Source: Fictibacillus halophilus
GTDB lineage: Bacteria > Bacillota > Bacilli > Bacillales > Fictibacillaceae
Length of the DNA stretch: 64,000 bases
Assembly: GCF_016401385.1 (NCBI RefSeq)
Contig: NZ_JAEACF010000002.1
Location: 124,001-188,000 of the forward strand
Direction of reading: 5' to 3'
In this document: piece by piece, positions 52,015 through 60,550 of the stretch
How the letters are laid out: each line of letters starts with the position of its first letter
Numbering within the stretch: the stretch's first letter is position 1
Notes under the pieces: generated by a model
What the model was told of the DNA's origin: nothing
The model's input: only the letters and a program-made list of their open reading frames with translations
Database searches by the model: none
Translations under genes and position numbers: made by a program

Positions 52015-52692
52015 ATGGAATCTACACAAATATATTCAAAGCCTTTTATTGGCGATCAATTTCCGGAAATGACGGTTCATACAACCCTTGGGGATCTTGT
52101 CCTACCAACAAGCTATCAAGGTCATTGGTTTGTCCTCTTTAGCCATCCAGGTGACTTTACACCCGTGTGTACAACAGAGTTTGTTGCGTTCCAAAAGCTC
52201 ATGCCAGAGTTTAGAAAACTAAACACTTACTTAATCGGATTATCTGTAGAACAAGTGTACTCTCACATAAAGTGGATTGAATGGATACAGCAGAACTTGA
52301 AAGTAGAGATTACTTTTCCGATTATAGCGGATAGTCTTGGCAAGATTGCTACTAGACTTGGAATGATCCATCCTACCATGGGAACAAGAACGGTGAGAAG
52401 TGTTTATATCGTTGATCCGACAGGTAAAATTCGTCTTATTCTTACGTATCCCGAAAATGTCGGCCGTAATATCAACGAAATTCTAAGAGCGGTGAAGGCG
52501 TTGCAGACAGCAGATAGAAATAAAGCAGCAACACCTGCAAACTGGCCGAAAAATGAACTAGTCGGAGACCGTCTGATCGTTCCCGCACCTACAACCGTAC
52601 AAGAAGCGAAAAAACGGGCAGAACAAGCACAGGCCGGAGAGATCGAATGCTACGATTGGTGGTTATGCACAAAACCTCTTCATGATAGATAA
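52015..52692 (+). CDS. Peroxiredoxin, Prx6/1-Cys type
   Basis: A 225-aa AhpC/TSA-family peroxidase with the peroxidatic Cys52 in [14 protein letters not shown], and the conserved C-terminal dimerisation domain of the Prx6 group ([20 protein letters not shown]). Additional Cys residues lie only at the extreme C-terminus ([10 protein letters not shown]). Start ATG behind GAGAGGG, 12 nt after the ferritin-like gene, so they form an operon for peroxide defence. Confidence 0.94.
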   Translation: MESTQIYSKPFIGDQFPEMTVHTTLGDLVLPTSYQGHWFVLFSHPGDFTPVCTTEFVAFQKLMPEFRKLNTYLIGLSVEQVYSHIKWIEWIQQNLKVEITFPIIADSLGKIATRLGMIHPTMGTRTVRSVYIVDPTGKIRLILTYPENVGRNINEILRAVKALQTADRNKAATPANWPKNELVGDRLIVPAPTTVQEAKKRAEQAQAGEIECYDWWLCTKPLHDR

Positions 52693-52693
52693 A

Positions 52694-52717
52694 GAGCAGC
52701 CTTGAGTAAGGCTGCTC
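52694..52717. terminator. Bidirectional terminator between peroxiredoxin and DUF454 genes
   Basis: Ten-bp stem GAGCAGCCTT / AAGGCTGCTC with a 4-nt loop, directly after the peroxiredoxin stop codon. Confidence 0.85.
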
Positions 52718-52737
52718 TCTTTATGTCCACATATTCA

Positions 52738-53103
52738 CTATGCAGTTTTAATTTTAACGATAAAATAATAATACTTATACATCACAACAAGGATTAAGAT
52801 CACTCTTGCGACCATGCTGTCTGTAAGGATAAAAGTAATCAAGATCATCGAGTCTGAAAACAGGCTAATCATGATCTTTTTCTTTTTTGTCAGTGAGCGA
52901 TTTCTTACAAAATCATCTAGATGTTTTTTATAAATGTCGGTTCCTTTAAACCACATTTCAAACTTTTTTGAACCTTTTACGAAAAAATAAGACGCGAGTA
53001 ATAAGAGTGGTGTTGTAGGAAGCAACGGCAACACAATTCCAATCACACCTAAACCAAGGAAAAAGAACCCCAATGCTACAAATATGATGTTTTTTATTTT
53101 CAT
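52738..53103 (-). CDS. DUF454 membrane protein, YbaN-like
   Basis: About 121 aa from the ATG at 53103 (MKIKNIIFVALGFFFLGLGV), which follows GGAAGTGAG. The LGVIGIVLPLLPTTPLLLLASYFFVKGS block is the DUF454 signature (given in part: GIVLPLLPTTPLLLLASYFF). Three to four helices. Function unknown. It follows the thioesterase gene on the same strand. Confidence 0.87.
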   Translation of the reverse strand: MKIKNIIFVALGFFFLGLGVIGIVLPLLPTTPLLLLASYFFVKGSKKFEMWFKGTDIYKKHLDDFVRNRSLTKKKKIMISLFSDSMILITFILTDSMVARVILILVVMYKYYYFIVKIKTA

Positions 53104-53125
53104 TGGAATTCTCACTTCCTTTTTC

Positions 53126-53608
53126 TTATAAAGTTCCTGTTACGTTTTTATATAACAAACGCCGTTCTTTCCTTAGTGGAGCTCCTTTAAAGAATGCTAC
53201 TTCTTCTTCTGTCTCAGGAATGACACTTGGTACCGGAAACGGCTTACCGTTTTGATCGATGGCGACCATCGTTAAGATCGATGTGGTATTCAGCGTTCTA
53301 TTTCCCGTCTCTAGATTTTGACACTCTACTTTTACGTAAACTTCCATCGACGTTCTTCCAGTTGAGATCACTACACCTTCTAATATGAGGATGTCTCCCA
53401 CTTTAGCTGACGATAAGAAGTTTACATTATCAATGGATGCGGTGACAACCACTTTCTTGCTGTGCTTCATGGCGGCAATCGCTGCGATCTCATCAATGTA
53501 CGATAAAACGGTACCGCCAAATATTGTTCCCATGTGATTCGTATCAGGGGGCAATACCAACTTTGTTTGAATCGTTCTTGAGACGTTTGCTGATAACTGC
53601 TGTTCCAT
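53126..53608 (-). CDS. ykhA: Acyl-CoA thioesterase, hotdog fold, YkhA-like
   Basis: About 160 aa from the ATG at 53608 (MEQQLSANVSRTIQTKLVLP) behind GAGGG; the upstream part of the ORF lies in the riboswitch region. The conserved NHMGTIFGGTVLSYIDEIAA segment has the catalytic Asn/His/Asp features of the acyl-CoA thioesterase II family. It hydrolyses acyl-CoA; B. subtilis YkhA is the closest known relative I recall. A cobalamin riboswitch and its terminator sit directly upstream. Confidence 0.88.
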   Translation of the reverse strand: MEQQLSANVSRTIQTKLVLPPDTNHMGTIFGGTVLSYIDEIAAIAAMKHSKKVVVTASIDNVNFLSSAKVGDILILEGVVISTGRTSMEVYVKVECQNLETGNRTLNTTSILTMVAIDQNGKPFPVPSVIPETEEEVAFFKGAPLRKERRLLYKNVTGTL

Positions 53609-53676
53609 ACCATTCCCTCTTTCTGAAGCTTGCAAGCTCCTCTTTTTTTTGAGGGAGTTAGTGAACAAAGAAAAAA

Positions 53677-53696
53677 ACCCATCACAAAAGACGGGT
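53677..53696 (-). terminator. Terminator of the cobalamin leader (expression platform)
   Basis: Minus-strand stem ACCCGTC / GATGGGT (one G-T pair, 6-nt loop) followed by seven T, between the cobalamin aptamer and the thioesterase start. It would stop transcription when B12 is bound. Confidence 0.7.
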
Positions 53697-53773
53697 ACGT
53701 AAGAATACATAACAGAATCATCTATTAAATATCCCTCGTCCTATCTTCCCAACTCCCGAAGAAGATCAACGCT

Positions 53774-53934
53774 ATAAAGATGGCAGGTCTCCTGACTCGT
53801 GCATCAGCCTACTCTAAGCCCTTCCCGCCAGATAGACAGTGGTTTTGCTTATTTCGTCAGCACTTACAGTTGCGGGTACAGTTCTGGTCTTACACCAGAT
53901 TCCCTATTAAGTCTGTAACAGACACCATAATTAT
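53774..53934 (-). ncRNA. Cobalamin (B12) riboswitch
   Basis: All consensus blocks are present on the minus strand: GGTGTC with AATAGGGAATCTGGTG, GAACTGTACCCGCAACTGTA, CCACTGTCTATCTGGCGGG(AAGG), and the B12 box AGTCAGGAGACCTGCC at the 3' end. P1 closes as ATAATTATGG (5') with CCATCTTTAT (3'). The downstream minus-strand gene is the thioesterase at 53126-53608. Confidence 0.95.
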
Positions 53935-54070
53935 CGGATCTTATGAAATTATGAATCTATCTTATTGTACCACTAACAATTTTTACTTTTTACAAAACCT
54001 TTTATTCTTCTTCATATGAGGTTTAAAATCACCTGCTATGCTTATCTCAAAAGACTGGGGAGGTTTTCAA

Positions 54071-55198
54071 ATGATACGTCCAACAGCATTAATCCTTACA
54101 GCTAACTATGGCAGCGGTCACGTTCAAGTCGCTAATGTTCTCGCTGAAGAACTAAAAAATAAAGGATATCAACCTGTTATCTCTGATTTATTTGGTGAGG
54201 CTCACCCTATCATGTCTCAAGTCACACAATCTATATTTATCAAGAGTTTTTCACACGGCTCTTCTTTTTATAAATGGTTCTATTATGGAACAAATAAATT
54301 AAATGCAAATACGATTACACAATTTTCTCGGTATTTAGGAAGAAAAAGATTCTTAGAATTGATCAATGAACACCAACCCCATTTTGTGATAACAACCTTT
54401 CCCCTTCATGCTGCTCCATTTCTTATAAAAAAATCACGGTTCAATATTCCCATCTATACCGTGATCACAGATTATTTCGCTCATCCTTTTTGGATCAATC
54501 CATCGATTGATCGGTATTTTGTTGCCTCCGACTCAGTTAAATACGGATTGATCAAACACGGTGTAGATAAAAATAAAATTACAGCTAGTGGCATCCCGAT
54601 CCGTGCAGACTTTTACCGTCCGATTAATAGAGAAGAAGTGTTTACTGAATACGGAGTTACGCCAAGTAGTCGTGTAGTTACGATTTTAGCTGGTGCTCAA
54701 GGTGTGCTGAAAAACGTTAAGGTGCTCGCACAGCGTTTGCTGAAAGATCCATCATTGCGGGTGATTGTCGTTTGTGGCAAGAACAAAACGTTGTACCAAA
54801 AGTTAAAACCGCTTGCTGAACAATATTCAGACTCATTCCGATTATTTGGTTACGTAGAGAAGCTTCATGAGATTTTAAAGATCTCACATTGCTTAGTAAC
54901 AAAGCCAGGAGGAATCTCTATTACTGAGGCTGCCGCAGTAAGAGTCCCCCTCCTCCTTTATAAGCCAGTTCCTGGTCAAGAAGGAGAAAATGCTAAGTAT
55001 TTTGAAGAAAAAGGCGCTGCTTTTGTCGTTCATACTGTAGACGAAATCGTAAGTAATGTTCAGAAGTTATTTGATAACGAAGCTTTGCTGAGTAGCATGC
55101 AGAGAAATTTAGAGCTTATTCACCATTCTCACTCTTCCTCATTAATTGCTGACTATGTTATGGAAGAAGTACAAGAGCTGTATCAAGTTACACGTTAG
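54071..55198 (+). CDS. ugtP: Processive diacylglycerol glucosyltransferase
   Basis: A 375-aa glycosyltransferase of the MGDG synthase/UgtP family, started at the ATG 7 nt behind GGGGAGG. The N-terminal domain (ALILTANYGSGHVQVANVLA) and the C-terminal nucleotide-sugar binding block (HCLVTKPGGISITEAAAVRV, PGQEGENAKYFEEKG) are typical. It adds glucose to diacylglycerol for glycolipids and the lipoteichoic acid anchor, and in B. subtilis also moderates FtsZ by nutrient state. Confidence 0.9.
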   Translation: MIRPTALILTANYGSGHVQVANVLAEELKNKGYQPVISDLFGEAHPIMSQVTQSIFIKSFSHGSSFYKWFYYGTNKLNANTITQFSRYLGRKRFLELINEHQPHFVITTFPLHAAPFLIKKSRFNIPIYTVITDYFAHPFWINPSIDRYFVASDSVKYGLIKHGVDKNKITASGIPIRADFYRPINREEVFTEYGVTPSSRVVTILAGAQGVLKNVKVLAQRLLKDPSLRVIVVCGKNKTLYQKLKPLAEQYSDSFRLFGYVEKLHEILKISHCLVTKPGGISITEAAAVRVPLLLYKPVPGQEGENAKYFEEKGAAFVVHTVDEIVSNVQKLFDNEALLSSMQRNLELIHHSHSSSLIADYVMEEVQELYQVTR

Positions 55199-55261
55199 GT
55201 TTTTAATGGATACAACATCTCACAGCGGTTAATTAGATAAAGGTTTCGTGAAAGAAGTTAG

Positions 55262-55501
55262 TTAATAAACATTACTTATACCTGGCGGGGTATAACGATT
55301 ACTATTTCGAGAATTTTTTGAAATAATCCTAGAAATATCGGATTTATTCCGTTGAATTTTTCCGATTTTTAGGCGATTCTCGCCCATAAATCGGGTAGTC
55401 GACATACCTCGACAAGTACAAATTAGCCCAATACCCTCCACCCCAATCTCGCAAAGCAAAGTTAACATATTCAAGGGTTCATGCCTTGATACACACTCCA
55501 A
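55262..55501 (-). other. Spacer of uncertain content with an unlikely 79-aa ORF
   Basis: The 358-nt gap 55199-55556 carries an ORF that starts at TTG with no ribosome site, ending RNSNRYTPPGISNVY. The DNA is rich in short inverted stretches such as CGGAATAAATCCG and TTCTCGAAATAG. I think it is a dispersed intergenic element rather than a gene, but no second copy lies in the window. Confidence 0.3.
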
Positions 55502-55508
55502 ACAAATA

Positions 55509-55546
55509 AACGGGCAAAATCGCTATTATCAGCGATTCTGCCCGTT
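55509..55546 (-). terminator. Terminator of the 69-aa acidic protein gene
   Basis: Long stem AACGGGCAGAATCGCT / AGCGATTTTGCCCGTT (one mismatch, 6-nt loop), followed by TTATTTG on the minus strand. Confidence 0.8.
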
Positions 55547-55556
55547 CTATAAAACT

Positions 55557-55766
55557 TCAATCTTCCTTAGCACCATCTTCCGCAATCGCGCGCAGGTCAG
55601 CATAGAAAAAATCATCATTGCATAATGGAGAGTGTTCCTTTTTATCATAGCTCTCAACGATTTCCTTTAGTTCACCAGTATCACCTTTTGCATTAATGAT
55701 CTCTACTAACTCATTCATTCCGTCTGATGTTTCTTCGTCGATTCGTTCTTCATTCTTATCCTTCAT
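55557..55766 (-). CDS. Acidic 69-aa protein, function unknown
   Basis: A small, very acidic soluble protein (IDEETSDGMNELVEIINAKG; ADLRAIAEDGAKED) with an ideal AGGAGGGAAAG ribosome site ahead of the ATG. No membrane helix or known motif; it may be a small regulator or spore-associated protein. Single gene with terminator. Confidence 0.75.
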   Translation of the reverse strand: MKDKNEERIDEETSDGMNELVEIINAKGDTGELKEIVESYDKKEHSPLCNDDFFYADLRAIAEDGAKED

Positions 55767-55828
55767 AACTTTCCCTCCTATACGTTGTTAGCTTCCCCAC
55801 TCAGGAAAATTTTACACAAAAACAAAAA

Positions 55829-55852
55829 AGCCCCTAACATACGCCAGGGACT
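55829..55852 (-). terminator. Terminator of the beta-glucoside operon
   Basis: Minus-strand stem AGTCCCT / AGGGGCT (one wobble pair, 10-nt loop) followed by TTTTTTG, 30 nt past the GH1 stop. Confidence 0.75.
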
Positions 55853-55881
55853 TCAATGGTTATTACTATCTTAAAAATAAA

Positions 55882-57249
55882 TTAGCTTACGGAAATGGTA
55901 TCCGTCTCTTTGTTGCTGTTATTGGTTCCTCTGTTCTTCACGATCTCCGCATAACGGTAGGCGCTATCTTTCCAGATTCGCTCTTGAGAATCAAAGTCTA
56001 CATAGATGATTCCAAATCGTTTGTCATAACCGAAGCTCCACTCAAAGTTATCCATTAGAGACCACAGATAGTAGCCTTCAATATTCATACCTTCATCATT
56101 TAAATCAGAAACCGCTTGAAGATGCTTTTCGATATAATCAACACGGCCATGATCGTGGACTCGTCCGTTCTCTAGCACGTCATCAAAGGCTGCACCATTC
56201 TCTGTAATATAGATAGGAAGATCTGTATACTCTTTTCTCAGCCTTCTAATGAGATCCTTAAACTCTTCTGGCGCGATATCCCATCCCATGCCGGTTTTCT
56301 CATAATCAGAATGAGCCCCTCTATGTAAGAAGTCATTCGCAGCAGAGAATTCAACAATGCCTCGGCTATAATAGTTGATGCCAAAGAAATCACAAGACGT
56401 TGAGATAATCTCCATATCTCCTTGCTCGATAAAGTCATACGAATGAACATATTTAGAGAACAGATTCATCATATCAACAGGGTACTGTCCTTTAAAGACA
56501 GGATCTAAGAACCAGCGATTAGAATAACCGTCAGCATTATTTGCTGCAAGCTGATCGTTCACAGAATCTGTTTTTGCATACATCGGCGATAGGTTTAACG
56601 TGATACCGATCGGCGTTTTAGATTGAAGTTCGTTCTTTAAATATTGTACAGCTTTTCCGTGAGAAAGAAGCATGTGGTGTACGGCTTTAACGGCTTCGTC
56701 CATGTTCGTATGTCCTGGCGCATGGAAACCTTGATGGTAGCCTAAGAAACCGGCACACCACGGCTCGTTATGTGTAATCCAAGAATCCACTTCTGCATCA
56801 AGCTCTTGAAAGCAAACTTTTGCCAACTCCATAAACCAATCAACCGATTCACGGTTTACCCATCCGCCTTCCTCATGAGCCCATAGTGGAAGATCCCAGT
56901 GATAAAGCGTGATAGCAGGTTTGATTCCTTCTTCACGTAAACGTTGCGTCAATTTTTTGTAGAAGTCCATTCCTTCTCCATTCAAAACGCCCTTCTTAGG
57001 AAAAATACGTGGCCAGGAAACCGAAAAGCGATACGTTTCTACGCCAAGCTTCTTAATCTGCTGAATATCTTCTTCAAAACGGTGATAATGATCACACGCT
57101 ACGCTTCCATTATGCTGTTGATATACTTTTCCAGGCGTATCACAGAACGTATCCCAAATTGAAAGTGTTCTGCCGCCTTCAAGTCGAGCTCCCTCAATTT
57201 GATAAGAAGATGTTGCTGTACCAAACACGAATGACTTATTAAAATGCAT
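55882..57249 (-). CDS. GH1-family beta-glucosidase
   Basis: A 455-aa glycosidase. Acid/base Glu162 in SWITHNEPWCAGF and nucleophile Glu350 in IYITENGAAFDD; the N-terminus FVFGTATSSYQIEGA is the standard GH1 signature. Because its substrate enters through an ABC transporter, it is probably a non-phospho beta-glucosidase or beta-galactosidase acting on oligosaccharides in the cytosol. Last gene of the operon, 15 nt after the permease. Confidence 0.94.
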   Translation of the reverse strand: MHFNKSFVFGTATSSYQIEGARLEGGRTLSIWDTFCDTPGKVYQQHNGSVACDHYHRFEEDIQQIKKLGVETYRFSVSWPRIFPKKGVLNGEGMDFYKKLTQRLREEGIKPAITLYHWDLPLWAHEEGGWVNRESVDWFMELAKVCFQELDAEVDSWITHNEPWCAGFLGYHQGFHAPGHTNMDEAVKAVHHMLLSHGKAVQYLKNELQSKTPIGITLNLSPMYAKTDSVNDQLAANNADGYSNRWFLDPVFKGQYPVDMMNLFSKYVHSYDFIEQGDMEIISTSCDFFGINYYSRGIVEFSAANDFLHRGAHSDYEKTGMGWDIAPEEFKDLIRRLRKEYTDLPIYITENGAAFDDVLENGRVHDHGRVDYIEKHLQAVSDLNDEGMNIEGYYLWSLMDNFEWSFGYDKRFGIIYVDFDSQERIWKDSAYRYAEIVKNRGTNNSNKETDTISVS

Positions 57250-57264
57250 AACTGTTTCTCTCCT

Positions 57265-58167
57265 CTATTCTTTGATAGAACCTGCTGAAATGCTGTTGAC
57301 GATATATTTTGATAAAAATAGAAAAGCTACCATGATCGGTACTACTGATATCGCAATCCCTAAATACATGGAACCCAGGTTTTGAGCCACTTGCGAGCCT
57401 TTTAAGAAGCCCATCAATACTGGAAGAGTGAACTTTTCAGGTGAGAATAAAACGACTAACGGCATGATGTAGTTGTTCCATGATCCGATAAACGTAAAGA
57501 TAGACATCGTTGCGATCGCAGGCATCATGATTGGAATTGCGATCGTATGAAAGATTTTAAATTCACTTGCACCATCAATTCGTGCTGCCTCAATTAAACT
57601 CGGGTGCAACGTTGTTAAGATGTATTGGCGCAAAAAGAACACCACGAAAGGACTTGCTGCAGCTGGGATGATTAACGGAATATACGTATCCAATATTCCT
57701 AAGTTTTTACAAAGTTCATAAAAGCCGATTAACCCTAACTGACCAGGGACCATCATCATCACTAGCATGAAAACGAACATCGCATTCTTACCTTTGAACA
57801 CGTAGAACGCAAATCCATAAGCTGTTAACGCTGAAAAGTACCCCGACAATAACGTCACGAGAACTGAGATGAATAAGCTGTTCTTAAAGCCCGCCCAAAT
57901 ATTGATGTAGCTCATCATCGTTTGGTAGTTTTCAACTAACGCACTCCCAGGAATTAGAGTAAAGCCTGAGAGGATTGCTTCATTTGAACGTGTAGCGTTT
58001 ACAAGCATCATTAAGAACGGAATGAAGCATACGATGGCCATAGCGATCAATAAAGCATAGATCAAAAGTTTTGGTATGCTGATTTTTCGCTTCGGTTTTG
58101 TTTCTATAACACTTTTCTTTTGAACAGAATTTGAAAGGCTATTATCTACGGCTGTTTTTCCTATCAT
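57265..58167 (-). CDS. Sugar ABC permease, MalG type
   Basis: A 300-aa binding-protein-dependent permease with six helices and the EAA loop EAARIDGASEFKIFHTIAIP (about 191-210). It partners the MalF-type permease encoded just upstream (3-nt gap). The basic N-terminus (KKSVIETKPKRKISIPK) is cytoplasmic. No ATPase is in the cluster, so a shared MsmX-like ATPase is expected elsewhere. Confidence 0.94.
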   Translation of the reverse strand: MIGKTAVDNSLSNSVQKKSVIETKPKRKISIPKLLIYALLIAMAIVCFIPFLMMLVNATRSNEAILSGFTLIPGSALVENYQTMMSYINIWAGFKNSLFISVLVTLLSGYFSALTAYGFAFYVFKGKNAMFVFMLVMMMVPGQLGLIGFYELCKNLGILDTYIPLIIPAAASPFVVFFLRQYILTTLHPSLIEAARIDGASEFKIFHTIAIPIMMPAIATMSIFTFIGSWNNYIMPLVVLFSPEKFTLPVLMGFLKGSQVAQNLGSMYLGIAISVVPIMVAFLFLSKYIVNSISAGSIKE

Positions 58168-58170
58168 GCT

Positions 58171-59070
58171 TTACACCTGCCTTGGTTGTTTACGTTCTTT
58201 CCCATACATCCCCTTGAAAATAAAAGCAGAGAAGATGAGCGTTATAACAAATAATCCGTATGCTACTGCAGCAGCGTACCCGTAATTGTTATACTTGAAG
58301 GCTTGATTGTATAAATAGAGCACCATCGTATTCAATGAGCCATCTGGTGATCCTATTCCATCTGTTAAAAGCATCGGTAGATCAAACAATTGAAGACCTC
58401 CAATGAGCGAGGTAATCATGATATAAAGCAGGATAGGCTTTAAGAGCGGAATCGTAATCTTTGAAAACGTCTGCCAGCGATTTGCACCATCGATTAATGC
58501 TGCTTCGTAGTAGTCCTTCGATATGCCAGATACACCTGCCATTACGACGATAAAGGAGTGACCAAACCACATCCAAGTTAAGATCAGTGACACAGATAGC
58601 TGTGCACTCGTTGGTTCGTTCAGCCAGTTAATTGGATCTGAGATAATTCCTAGCTTCATTAACATCATGTTTAACGATCCGTGCTGCCAATCTAGTAAAA
58701 TACCGAATAATAGAGCAACGGAACTGATCGTAATTAGATTCGGAAGGTAAAAGATTGATCGGAAAAATGCGATTCCTTTTAACTTGATTCTCATATCTGA
58801 AAAAATCATAGCCAAGATGAGAGCAAGTCCCATTTGAAGCGCAAAGTTCACACCCCATATTTTCCATGTGTTAAAAAAGGCTTCAACAAAATAGGTGTCT
58901 GTGAGGAGTCGTTTATAGTTTGCTAGCCCTACTAACTGAGCTTCACCACTCCCTGTATAATTGGTAAAGCTATAATAAAAGGTTAGGGCGACGGGATATA
59001 TACTGAACACTAAGAAGACGAGCCAAAACGGAGCAATAAAAAAATAGCCATAACGGTTTAAATTTTTCAT
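58171..59070 (-). CDS. Sugar ABC permease, MalF type
   Basis: About 299 aa from the ATG at 59070 (MKNLNRYGYFFIAPFWLVFL), behind GGGGGAGGAG. Six helices with the EAA loop YYEAALIDGANRWQTFSKIT. It forms the import channel with the MalG-type partner. Order SBP-MalF-MalG-GH1 is the standard layout of a CUT1 oligosaccharide operon. Confidence 0.93.
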   Translation of the reverse strand: MKNLNRYGYFFIAPFWLVFLVFSIYPVALTFYYSFTNYTGSGEAQLVGLANYKRLLTDTYFVEAFFNTWKIWGVNFALQMGLALILAMIFSDMRIKLKGIAFFRSIFYLPNLITISSVALLFGILLDWQHGSLNMMLMKLGIISDPINWLNEPTSAQLSVSLILTWMWFGHSFIVVMAGVSGISKDYYEAALIDGANRWQTFSKITIPLLKPILLYIMITSLIGGLQLFDLPMLLTDGIGSPDGSLNTMVLYLYNQAFKYNNYGYAAAVAYGLFVITLIFSAFIFKGMYGKERKQPRQV

Positions 59071-59136
59071 CTCTCCTCCCCCTTTCAATAGATAGGCCAG
59101 TGGCGAGGAAATGTTTCCCGCCACCGTCCATAAAAC

Positions 59137-60447
59137 TTATTTTTTCGGTACTTTTATGTCTGGATAAGCATTTTGTGCTTTTTGATAGAATTCTTTAATT
59201 GCTTCTTTTTTAGATTTCTTCCCTGTCACATATTGCTGAACGGCATTTCCGTAGAGCGTATCTAGCTGTTGATCGTACTTCGTCACAATTCCTGGTGTGA
59301 TCTTAGTAGATTGATCTAGGAAGAATTGATAGTTGTTCTGTCCACCTAAAAACTTATCGCTAAAGTCGTCTTTAATCGTCTCTGTTACAGGTAGATAAGA
59401 AAGGACATCACCTGTTTCTTTACTCCAAGATGTTAAGAACTCATCGTCCTGCGTCATCATTTTCACAAATTTATAAGCAAGTTCTTTGTTATCCGATTTG
59501 TTGTAAACCCCAAGCCATGTTCCACCCCAGAAATAAGGGCTCGGACCGCTTGTTACTGCCCAGTCTCCAACAGATTCCTTAACGTTCGTTTTCAGAACGC
59601 TATGTAATCCCCATGTAGGAAGAACATAGGAAAACACTTGCGTTTCTTTTTCCTTGCCACCCTCTTTTACCTTGATCGGCTTATCCATGCCTTCGAACCA
59701 AGATGGTGACCATTCAGGTGCTAAAGCTGTGTATTGATTATCACGAAGCTTTTTTGAGTAGTCCATGTAATCCATTTTTTCATCTGTAAGCTGAAGCTCA
59801 TTCTTATCGTTTACCCAAGGCTGTGGGTTGTCTCCTTGTGTGAACCAGCGGATCGCTCCTTCATCTGGAAACATGCTATAGCCTTTTGACTTCATCTTAT
59901 CTGCTACTTCAAACACCTTATCCATCGAGCTCATCATCTCTCCAACTTGAGTTGGATCGTCTGTTCCTAATACTTCCTTAGCGATGCTTCGCTTATAATA
60001 GATGCCTCCAGGCGTTGTTTGCCATGAGAGGGCACGTACATTACCATCTTTATCTTTACCAAGGTCAAATACATAAGGTACATACTTATCAGAAAGTTTA
60101 TCAGCGTTATAAGGCTTCTCAGATAAGTTCTCCCAATAACCTGCATCTACCCATTGCTTTAAGAAGGCGATCTCACCCGTGAATACGTCAGGTGCTCCAA
60201 CGCCACTTTCAAGTACGGGCTTTAATTTTGTCGGATAGTCAGCGATCGGAACAATCGTTAACTCCACTTTTACACCGTTCTTTTCCTCAAATGTTTTGAT
60301 CGGTTTTTTTAATTCATCCGTAAACGACCAGATTCTTAAATCAACATCTTTTTTTCCATTACCTGATGTCTTTGAATCACTTGAACAACCTGCAAATAAT
60401 CCCACCAACAATATAGCTGCCAAAAAGATACTTAATTTCCTTTTCAT
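59137..60447 (-). CDS. Sugar ABC substrate-binding lipoprotein (CUT1)
   Basis: A 436-aa lipoprotein from the ATG at 60447, behind AAGGGG. Lipobox LFAGC (Cys21), then a CUT1-type binding protein (KDVDLRIWSFTDELKKPIKT, ENLSEKPYNADKLSDKYVPY). It captures the sugar for the two permeases downstream; a beta-linked oligosaccharide is likely because the operon ends with a GH1 enzyme. Expression is governed by two LacI-type operators upstream. Confidence 0.93.
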   Translation of the reverse strand: MKRKLSIFLAAILLVGLFAGCSSDSKTSGNGKKDVDLRIWSFTDELKKPIKTFEEKNGVKVELTIVPIADYPTKLKPVLESGVGAPDVFTGEIAFLKQWVDAGYWENLSEKPYNADKLSDKYVPYVFDLGKDKDGNVRALSWQTTPGGIYYKRSIAKEVLGTDDPTQVGEMMSSMDKVFEVADKMKSKGYSMFPDEGAIRWFTQGDNPQPWVNDKNELQLTDEKMDYMDYSKKLRDNQYTALAPEWSPSWFEGMDKPIKVKEGGKEKETQVFSYVLPTWGLHSVLKTNVKESVGDWAVTSGPSPYFWGGTWLGVYNKSDNKELAYKFVKMMTQDDEFLTSWSKETGDVLSYLPVTETIKDDFSDKFLGGQNNYQFFLDQSTKITPGIVTKYDQQLDTLYGNAVQQYVTGKKSKKEAIKEFYQKAQNAYPDIKVPKK

Positions 60448-60481
60448 GTACAAACCCCTTCCTTCTTTAAAATTTATAGAG

Positions 60482-60495
60482 CGAAAGCGGTTTCG
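60482..60495. promoter_or_regulatory. LacI-type operator 1 of the beta-glucoside operon
   Basis: CGAAAGCGGTTTCG, a 14-bp imperfect palindrome with central CG, about 35 nt upstream of the binding-protein start. Its exact reverse complement is at 60517-60530. Confidence 0.75.
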
Positions 60496-60516
60496 TTTTG
60501 TTTCAAAATAAATATT

Positions 60517-60530
60517 CGAAACCGCTTTCG
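60517..60530. promoter_or_regulatory. LacI-type operator 2 of the beta-glucoside operon
   Basis: CGAAACCGCTTTCG, the exact reverse complement of operator 1, 35 nt away centre to centre. It also lies close to the end of the LacI gene. Confidence 0.75.
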
Positions 60531-60550
60531 AATTATCCTAAAAAAATTTT

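Noticed and set aside
55262..55501. 79-aa minus-strand ORF as a gene
   Set aside because: TTG start lacking a ribosome site and composition unlike neighbours; kept only as a low-confidence spacer element.
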